In this document: positions 55,513 through 64,000 of the stretch, piece by piece | How positions within the stretch are numbered: the stretch's first letter is position 1 | Layout: each line of letters opens with the position of its first letter | Assembly: GCA_026874595.1 (NCBI GenBank) | Contig: CM049315.1 | Coordinates: forward strand, 75,716,401 to 75,780,400 | DNA: 64,000 bases | From: Sipunculus nudus | Taxonomy: Eukaryota; Annelida; Sipuncula; Golfingiida; Sipunculidae | Reading direction: 5' to 3' | Position numbers and translations under genes: made by a program | The notes under the pieces: model-generated | Databases searched by the model: none | What the model saw: only the letters and a program-made list of their open reading frames with translations | Told to the model about the DNA's origin: nothing

Positions 55513-58138
55513 ACAAGGGACCTATGGGTCACGGCGCTCAGCTGTAAAATATATTAAAAAAAGTATGATTAAGAAATGAGGCACATGCTGGTTTTATTTG
55601 GTAATAAAAATAAGCTGTATTATGAGCTGTTGTTTAGCTTATGTATGATTTTGATAGTACTTTGGAGACAGGAAAGAGGATTAATTTAATTTATTTTATT
55701 AACAAATGGAGTGCAATTGTCACACAGATTTTGACTTGGCCATATAACTTATAAGCAGAACATATAATATAAGAGTTTAACTATTTATTAAAAAAATTAC
55801 AAATATTGTCCCAAATATAAGAGAATAGTATGATTTTTTCAAATAAAATATAACTGAAATGATTATTAAAATAATATTAAAGAATATATTCATGAATGCA
55901 TTCATTAATACATTTTGAAAGTATTTGCACTGGTATTCATATACTTTCATTTTTACCTGAATTACCATTCTTATGAAAGAAATTTTATAATGGAGTACAT
56001 ATTCATATTTGTGTTTAAATACAATTGCAAAGTATTCGCACCATGTCTGGTATTTATTCAGTTTTCACCAAACAATGATGTTGAGAATCCAGAATATACA
56101 AAATTTGCACATTTAAATAATGATCATAAGTACCTGGTTTTATGGCTTTTATTTATATTAACAAAAAATGTAATATATTCACTTTGGACTAATTTCCCAT
56201 CAATGTACTAACTATAGACACAGTAGGAATCTAGATAATATTATCAACTGCATCATTGTCTATCATTAATTTCCTTCATATGATCCCTAATGATTAGTAA
56301 TGAATAATATGATTTACTTTTTTTATCATTAAAATTGAACTGAAAAATACCATAGGTGACTGCATGGTGTTATTTGGAATACGTGACATTCTATCCATCG
56401 ATACAAGATTCTTATATCATCACTAACTGCAAGTTAATTTCTTGTTATTATCAACTAACAAATTCCTTTTCTATTTTTCTTTTATTTGTTATTAAAAACC
56501 AATAAAAATTTATTAATTTATTGTTTATTGTTATGTTGTTGGTTAAAACTACTAGATGAGTTGGGTTGGACACCTGGATCAACTGTGGCTGGCCATTATA
56601 TAATAAGCTGCCTGGAGCCCCAGTTTATGACTCGCCTCAAGCATGCATAATTTGCTGAGAGTTCAACAAGGTCAACATACAGGTGACTCAAGAGGTGCTA
56701 CAGAGAGCCAAGGTCTGACATGGTCTCATAAAAACATTAATAAAAGCTACAATTTTTGGCCAATTTCTTTCAACTTTGTAAACTAAAAAGTTGAAATCTT
56801 TATGTGTGCATGATATGAAAATTATCTCAACAGTGCTCACAGGAAACAAACATGCCATGGTCAAATTTGGGCAAAATTTAAGGTACTAATTTTATATTTA
56901 ACTTATAAAATTTGAAAAATTCAGAACTAATTTTGGGTATTCAATTGAATCTTGATTAAATAATGTTACATCTCTGACAAAAAATCTCTAGCTTCAACAA
57001 TCCTCTTGTTAAGGGAGTAAATATTTTTCTTGATTTTTTACAAAGTGCATTATGTTTGGGCCCATAACTTAAAACAATTATGCAATACTGACATCATTTC
57101 TGGCATGTTCATAGAGAATGTATAGAAAAATATGTATATTATATATGATTAAAGTCAGATCAGTGGTTTTGATATTAGGCAGTCTTGAAGTGTAACAATG
57201 GGTTTTTAATGGAAAAATTAAGTTTTTCATTGATATCTCGAAGGTATTAAGTCCTAGTGACCGAATTCTTGGCATGGTAGGGGATTTTTGAGACATCTAA
57301 TTGCATGCCAAATTTTAGGAACTGAGAGCTAAAGCTGGGGAGCTGAGCACTTGCAAACTGCATAACACTAGCTTCATGTAAACAATATGTTACATGGTGC
57401 TTGAAAACTTGAATAAAATCTACAGTTTTTGATCAACTGGTTTCAAATTTTTGGTGTTAACAGACAAAATGCTAACAAAAACATGCTGTGAAAATTAAAT
57501 CAACAGTACTTACAGGAAAAAAATGTGCCATGGTCAAAGTTGGGCTAAATTTAAGGTACCAATTTTTTATTTTTGTTAATATTTTAAAAACTTTAAAAGA
57601 TTTTTATCTAATTTTGGGTATACAATTTAATTTTGATTAATTAAAGTTATATTACTGGAAAAAAAGTCCATAGCTTTAACATGTTTTGTGTTAAGTGATC
57701 AAATATCTTTCCTGATTTTTTACAAAATGCATTATGTTTGGGCTCATAACTTTTTTAAATTATATAATACAGACATAATTTCTGGCATGTACATAGGAAC
57801 TATATAGAAGAATATTTATGGTAAATATGAGGAAAAACAGATGAGTCGTTTTGATATTAGGCAGTCCTGAAGTGTGAAAATAGGTTTTTAATAAAAAATT
57901 GAGGTTTTTCCTTAATTTCTCAAAGGAACGAAGTCGCAAAGACCCAGTTTTCGGCTTGGTAGGAGATCTTGGGGACATCTATTATTATGCCGAATTTTGG
58001 ATTCCTAGGTCTTACGGTTTCAAAACGTGCCACATCTACGGACGGACGGACGGACGGACGGACGGACAGACGGACGGACGACGGACAATGGACCACGACT
58101 ATAGCTCAGATGACTTATAGTCAGCTGAGCTAATAAAA
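55513..58138 (+). mobile_element. Hairpin-ended Pearl/Helentron-like element, about 2.6 kb
   Basis: This is the best-preserved member. The left end is ACAAGGGACCTATGGGTCAC plus GGCGCTCAGCTG. The right end has an ACGG microsatellite (58037-58085) and a terminal hairpin (58103-58131) with stems AGCTCAG/CTGAGCT and TGACT/AGTCA, followed by TAATAAAA. The 3' part contains two related units of about 680 bp (near 56740-57310 and 57400-58030). They share GCATGATATGAAAATTAT- or TGCTGTGAAAATTAAAT-like blocks and GGGGACATCTA. It is co-linear with 20705-22722. Short minus-strand open frames in the two units are paralogous but uninformative. Confidence 0.75.
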
Positions 58139-61100
58139 GAAATTTTCATAAAAACGGATGTCAGCAAATTTCAGCAAATAAAAAAAAATGTAGCTCTCTC
58201 TCTCTGTCGCTGCCATGTATATCTTTCTATTCACAAGAATTAAGTGGTCCACCAAGTAAAGTTTAAAGAAGAGTTAGAGCACATACGCAATAAAGGGCTT
58301 AAACACTGCAAACTGCTCCTTCAAATTTGAGAGCTTGTTCATGCAAAAACTATAATAATCAAAATGAATTGATTCACAGGTTAATAACTGATTACAATTT
58401 AATCGAGGGCTTGCAATTCAATGCATTACTTGAAATTTTTACTTGGCCAATGTAAGTTTAAACATAGTTAATTATAAATGTGCATTTTAGATGTTTTCAA
58501 AAGTTTTATTTTACTATCTTTAACACATTATTTCCACAATTTTATTATTCTATAATAACGAAAGATGTATACTAATATAAAAAATATGGCTTATCATGTT
58601 TTATCACCAATATATTTGATAAACAAGACCAAAAACGCTCAAATATAGCTTGTACAATCAACTTTTCTCGACAAAAGCAAACTTATGAATAACATTATGA
58701 TGGAAGATCAAAATTTGAGGTAATAAATTCAACTTAAGAGACCTAATGACTCTCAAACATCACTACCTTTCATTAGAACCCTTATATTTATAAAAGTTCA
58801 CATCTCCTTTATAAAACCTTTGTTCATATTTTGTGTTAAAGATTGTAAAATGGTCATTTGGCAAAAAAACCCTCTAAAATGCACATTTACCCAAACAAAT
58901 ATATATTCTTCATACTAGTATTTTTTCCCAAACATCCCACACAGCAGAAATTCTAAATAACAGGTATTCAACAAGGTAATGACTCTTGAGTAAAAATATC
59001 ACATAAACCTTCAGGCATCTAGCAGTATGTAATAAATTATCCCCTAATAAGACAGCATGTAAATTTCTAAACAGGGATCATGTGGGAATTTCTGGATGAA
59101 ATCCAAATGCAATCATCTATCAAGAACTGATAAATCTGTCATGTTGTAGAAGACTTGAAAGGTAAATGAAAATGAACTACGTTTTCAATTGCATTAGGAG
59201 AGTGGTTGTGTGGGAGGCCAATAACAAAACTTCCATTACTCAGTAAACTCCATGAATTAGCGGATACCAAGGGAAAAACAGCACCGCAAAAGAACAGCAT
59301 AATTTCTATCAGATATGTCAGCTAATAGACTGCAGCACCGTCCAAGCAGACAATTGTATATGCATCAGGCCAGAATCCCTAATCCCTTGGGGTTAATCCC
59401 TGTGGCAATGAAAACATGCTTAAATGCATCAAATCAACGGTTGAAAGACACCATTAATGTCCTTGGCCTCGGACCACCATTAGTACTGAACTTGTGGCAA
59501 TCACATGGATAATGGCTCTACTTTAACTGTTGGCTGACGATTCCTTGGTTCTCCTTGGGCAACAACTATGAAACAAGTCCTGTACTAATGGCACCAATCC
59601 TCAAGTGCTTTTGGAACTCACATGTACCACCGAAAAGAAATTAATATTTCTTCTTCCTCGCCAGAAGACAAATGTTTAATGATGTCCTTACTGTATTCAA
59701 CAGACAAAACAAATTAACCTTTAAGCTTTCACTTAATGTTTAAAACATGAGACCATGGGCACTTCATAATTAAATGGCAAAAATACACACAGCAAGTGTT
59801 TTTTTTACTTTGTCCAAGTGCAAGTACATAACAATTTTCAAGACCTTTTAAATATTTATTTATTCTTCCACTTAAATGGAATCACCTTAGGAAATGAAAG
59901 CATGCTCACAGACATGGAACTTTAAAAAGTGTGCTATTTTTACAAAAGGTTACCTTTTCTTACCTGTATAATATCTTCATTTACTCTCTGAGGAAAATTT
60001 TCAAGGATTTAAAATATCAAAGTTTTAATTTTCAGTTGATCTTGGAGACATTTTATGGTACTCTTGTTTGATTGCATTTTATGATCACAGTAAAAAAAGT
60101 CTGATTTAGTGCCAATAAACATTTTTTTTGAGTGATTAATGTGATGTTTTCTTTAATGAAGGCATAGGTTGAAAAGGGGCTTAGCAGAGATTTTCCTCAA
60201 TGAAAATTTGTTAAGAAACATGTTCCTAAGGTAATAATATCCTCTGCTTCTGATCAGTACATAAAGTATACTTCAAATGATTTTTCATCAAATGAAAAAT
60301 TAAGGATGTAAAATATAAGTAAACAAAAATAACAAGGCAAATAAATTTGTGTCACCATTATGCTTGGTAATAATATACTCTACTCTTCCCATTGACCAAT
60401 TTGTATGTAAAGTCCTTTATAAAAATATATTTTAAGAATATGACATAACAAATGAATTCAGTTAAAATTACAGGGAAAAAAGTACAATGGAGAGAATGTT
60501 TCTATGGTAACACGATCTTCGTAGATTTTAGCCATTTCATCAATATGTAACTATTCCGTCACTGAGGTTCAAAGTGGGGTAGCTTCACTGTCTGCTATGT
60601 CCCCTGAATGAGTGAAAACCCCTATTCATCTCCCTCCTCTTTTCAAGCCCACAAAACAGGGATTCAGAGACAGAGGTGATTGCATGCAATGATCCTGTGG
60701 ACTAGCATCCAGTCAACAAGACTTTATTAACAGCCACGGAGCTGCAGGAAAACAGCAGCCCATGCCGAATCAAGACTTCCAATTTGGAGTCTAATAGATC
60801 ATCAATGTCCCAAGTGGATCTTAGATCTGTGCAAATTAAAAGAGAGAGGCCAATATTCAACTTGCCTTTTATTATCATTACTACAACTGATGGGAGTGAT
60901 GCGTCTCTGGCGGCACTGTATCAGCATCACTGCACCCTATTTATGCGTTTTTTTATATTTCTGCTGTTGAGGCAGCCAAGGTTGGTTTCAACATGCTGCT
61001 CAGCAATACGCTGTCAGCTGCAGGCGACTGAGTCCGACTTCATCATTTCTCATTCTTTGTCTCAAGTATTGTTTAAACTGCCATCCCTCGAACAGCTGTC

Positions 61101-62954
61101 AAACACTGCTTACTCTATTCTGTTTTTTCCCTCTGAATTGGCTCTGAGTGCCTTTATCATATTGCTTTGAATTTTTACAATGCAAATCTGAACAGACACT
61201 GCCTATACTCAAGAGTTCAATATGACCATACAGAATGATAAAAAGATTATACTGCAGACAGAAGCTGTGCTTTTTTTATAGATATAAGAAACTTCCTGTG
61301 CGCCCATCTACGAACACAAAAAACAATGAAAGGATAATCAATCTTGAAATGTTTTTACGGCTGCATTCAGAATAGGCCACAGACACTGGTGAATCTTGAC
61401 ACCACAGATCTATTATAAAATTTTAAAAAATTCATCTTGGTTTTTAACATATAGAGACTGGAGGCCTCCACTTTGACCTGTGTTTGGCTTTACGTATTTA
61501 TTGATGGTGTATAAATCCAGTTGCTGTGGTTGGCTTTTTGTTGCAAGGATTTCAAGTTAATGATATTTCACAAAAGGAAATTATCACAAAAATGAAACCT
61601 TTGCATATAAAATCTTTGGCCAACACAAATGAACATTCTGATGTAGGTTTAAAGGGGCCCAATCACCTATAAAGCATGTTGAAATAAAATGGAAAATAGC
61701 TTCTTCCCTTTAAAATAAATCTGTACCTGCCAAAACATTGCCTTGAAACCTTTTGTTTACTCCTGTAAATGAGTGTTAAAAACAGTGTATCTGGTGCGAT
61801 CACAGGTGTCAACATAAACACAGCACATGGGGCTGTGTGCATTGTGGAGCCATAACGTGTCAATCAGGAGATGCCTTGAATGACTTGGCCAAAAAAATGT
61901 AATACATGTTCCTGCTGGCTAAAACATCACATGTAGTATTGCTCCTGGTTCATATTGGGACTTCCGGTCATGTGGCCTTTTATGGTAAACACACTAACAT
62001 GGATTGTGTTGACCAACATGCAGAGCCATAACAAGGTGTTAATCAGCTATGTGTGAGTTACTGCGACTGTGTGCTAGGATGGTTTTGCTGGGAAACTTTT
62101 GTATAAAACAAACTGAACTGATAGTGTGAGAGATTAGGCATGGTTTTGCTCCTGATTATGTACCTTTAATGCAGGTTATCCTTACCTACAGGTAGCACTG
62201 GAATACAAAATGCTTAAGATTGATAAAGAAAATAATAATAATAAATCTTCTTATGTTGCCAGTAGTTAGAGATGGATATTACAAATAATATCAGACCTTT
62301 TGTTTTAACTACCATTATTAAGGTGGCACGACTGGTCAAAATCCTAAAAATTGGTGTTTTTTCAATAAAAGGTATACGTTATATTGAATACTGGGCGGAT
62401 CTGATGCAGCTGAACACATTTTGGGTCGCCTGGTGCATTTTGTGGAAAAGGGTGATTTCTATTCAGTAAACACCAAGATGTTATGACAGGGTGTTTGTAA
62501 ACTAACTACAGCCCTGCCACAGGCCTGTCAATCACTCTGCCCCCAGCCATTACCTGGGTCATTCAGCCAATCGCGAGGTGCAAGTGTTTAATTAATGCAT
62601 GGGCCAAGTACCTCCGTGGCAAGAACTGACGGTCGAAGTTTGATAGCCCAATCTAATTAGCTGAGCATACAACTGATAAGCGTTGGAGAACAACCCTAAC
62701 TCTAGCTAATTAGTGTGCAAACAAACCCGTCCTTGTGAATGATCTGTTAGTGTCTTTGGCCTTTCTGTCTTTTTCACTTGACATCATGTTATTTCTGCTA
62801 TATCGTAAGCCTTTCGACAGATACGTAAAATTACTTTATAAAAAGCTGCTTCATATCCCAACCATAACGTCTATGATATTCATACTGTCAACACCGCAAC
62901 AAATAAATATTACGCCACTACCAAACGAAACTACGATGGGCCGACGAATCCCGA
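58139..62954. other. Low-repeat non-coding stretch; possible conserved elements
   Basis: No supported gene. The intervals 59050-59650 and 60540-61170 are balanced in composition and unique in the window. Open frames there (for example 128 codons from 60784) have no domain or splice support. They are candidates for conserved enhancers or unannotated untranslated sequence. A MITE left end (GCTGTGGTTGGCTTTT) lies at about 61519. Confidence 0.35.
62530..62720 (+). promoter_or_regulatory. Possible promoter region of the right-edge gene
   Basis: CAGCCAATCGCG (about 62567) is a CCAAT-box-like site. TAATTA-type homeodomain cores (GTTTAATTAATG, TCTAATTAGC, GCTAATTAGT) cluster downstream, roughly 200-400 bp before the candidate start at 62955. 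No TATA box or transcription start can be fixed. Confidence 0.25.
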
Positions 62955-63655
62955 ATGCCACCTGAAAAACTGCAGCAGTTGAATGATATCAAGAAGTCTC
63001 AGCAGGCTGAACCTTCTTCCGTGATCAAACTGATGGCCAGCGACGATGAATCGTCAGATGACGGCATCTCTACGTTTACGCATGAAGGAAAACCGGAGGT
63101 CAACACCTATCGACTTTGGCAGTGTTATCAACTAAACGCGCTATTGTCAGCCGCTGTTGTATGTGCGATCTGTCGTGAAGGAGCTGTTGAGAGCTGAAGG
63201 TAAGTTTATTTATAAATAGAACAATATTTTATTTAGAAGAGACTCAGTGTCACTATATTCAATATCATATAATATCATTATGAGCCGTGAGCGATATTAG
63301 AGATATTGAGATATGTAGCTGCTTATTTCAGCGAAATGAATATAATTGACTTGTTGTTTTGAATTTTACTCCAGCGTGACAAGGTTGGTCCTGAAGGTGC
63401 ACAATACACTCTGCAGCCTGTGGTTCTGGCATACGTTAGAGCCATGTATCCTGGGCAAGTGAAAGGCAAACTACGTCCGGTATGTAATAGTGTTCAAATA
63501 TATAATGTTACGCACTAAACAGAGCATATAAACGGTTTATAAAACTAAAGTGTGTAAACAATGAGGGTCAAGGATGTATTAACTATATAATTAGTAATTG
63601 TATATTCACGTTTATTTTGCATATATTAAAATATAAACCTTACTTCTGGCGGTTG

Positions 63656-63695
<40 letters not shown>

Positions 63696-63832
63696 TTCAT
63701 ATATATATAATTTATTAAATGTTTGATCAAAATATACGACATATCTGGTTTATTATGCGTTTTATTTTTCAGGGGGCCTACGCCGTGAACCTTTCAGACC
63801 TTCTTGGACGCTGTTATTTGTTGATTGTTTAA
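62955..63832 (+). CDS. Candidate three-exon small gene, product not recognised
   Basis: Exon 1 (62955-63158) is open and codes for MPPEKLQQLNDIKKSQQ, an acidic Ser-rich stretch (MASDDESSDDG) and VNTYRLWQCYQLNALLSAAV. Using the donor GTATGT at 63159 it ends in phase 0. Exon 2 (63375-63479) follows ATTTTACTCCAG, is open, and encodes RDKVGPEGAQYTLQPVVLAY then VRAMYPGQVKGKLRP. It ends at CCG|GTATGT in phase 0. Exon 3 (63773-63832) follows TTTATTTTTCAG and encodes GAYAVNLSDLLGRCYLLIV then TAA. The product would be 122 residues. An alternative strong donor at 63200 (AAG|GTAAGT) would put a TGA upstream of the junction and break the frame, so the exon 1 end is uncertain. Exons 2 and 3 are the firmest parts. 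The spacing of P-V-V-L-AYV-YPG recalls BEN-type domains only vaguely. Confidence 0.4.
63659..63692. repeat. (TA)n microsatellite in intron 2 of the candidate gene
   Basis: Pure TA alternation of about 17 units between the second and third candidate exons. Confidence 0.9.
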
Positions 63833-63859
63833 TTTGTTGCCATTTATAGATTCCATGTA

Positions 63860-63865
63860 AATAAA
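63860..63865 (+). other. Poly(A) signal of the right-edge gene
   Basis: AATAAA lies 27 bp after the TAA at 63830-63832. A second AATAAA at about 63959 is a possible alternative. Its proximity supports exon 3 being terminal. Confidence 0.5.
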
Positions 63866-64000
63866 CCTTCTTATAAGATAATCGGGCTCCTTCTGTGACT
63901 TGAATGTGTGTGCATGATGTATGAAAGTGACAAACCACCGTCTTCCTATTCTTCCCTCCAATAAACAAAGTCCAGATTTCACCTATGACTTGTATGTGTA

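Noticed and set aside
60784-61170. 128-codon open frame
   Set aside because: No recognisable domain and no splice or poly(A) context. It lies in a block that looks like non-coding unique sequence.
1-64000. CRISPR array, prokaryotic operon or phage-like system
   Set aside because: The tandem repeats are minisatellites or transposon cores without regular unique spacers, and gene structure is intron-bearing and eukaryotic.

Overview
This is an AT-rich, intron-bearing, repeat-dense animal genomic window. Its style of repeats suggests a marine mollusc, probably a bivalve: Pearl/Helentron-like elements with ACGG microsatellites and terminal hairpins, tRNA-headed SINEs, and many degenerate tandem core repeats. 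That assignment is inferred from repeat style, not from a species-diagnostic gene, so treat it as likely rather than established. Gene density is low and mobile DNA fills most of the window.

Layout. 0-3 kb carries a hairpin-headed element and a dispersed repeat. 3.4 kb holds an intact SINE with a 10-bp target-site duplication. An orphan coding exon lies near 5.6 kb. A 29-bp minisatellite occupies 10.6-11.2 kb, followed by a 697-bp tandem duplication (12.1-13.5 kb) and a nested block of degenerate core repeats (13.5-18.5 kb). Three phase-compatible short exons of an unrecognised gene sit at 19.2-19.9 kb. Two large hairpin-ended elements occupy 20.7-25.9 kb. 26-37 kb is a mix of MITEs, SINEs, minisatellites and a small LTR-type retroelement (TRIM) at 32.8-33.2 kb.

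The only confident complete protein gene is an orphan rhodopsin-like seven-transmembrane receptor at 40.8-42.5 kb. It is encoded in one exon with a splice acceptor just upstream and a poly(A) signal just downstream. 43-50 kb is repeats, a solitary double-CRE plus TATA cluster at 49.0 kb, and a pyrimidine-rich microsatellite. 51.2-52.4 kb is a decayed L1-like LINE. 52.4-58.1 kb is a run of hairpin-ended elements. 58-62.5 kb is low-repeat sequence that may hold conserved non-coding elements. The right edge (63.0-63.9 kb) has a candidate three-exon small gene with a poly(A) signal.

The genes show no functional linkage. The strongest biology is in the mobile DNA: (1) a TRIM whose LTRs carry tRNA-like Pol III A and B boxes; (2) several families of hairpin-ended elements that share modular heads and a GGTGGCGCCACC palindrome across otherwise unrelated core repeats; and (3) nuclear-receptor-type half-sites embedded in those cores.
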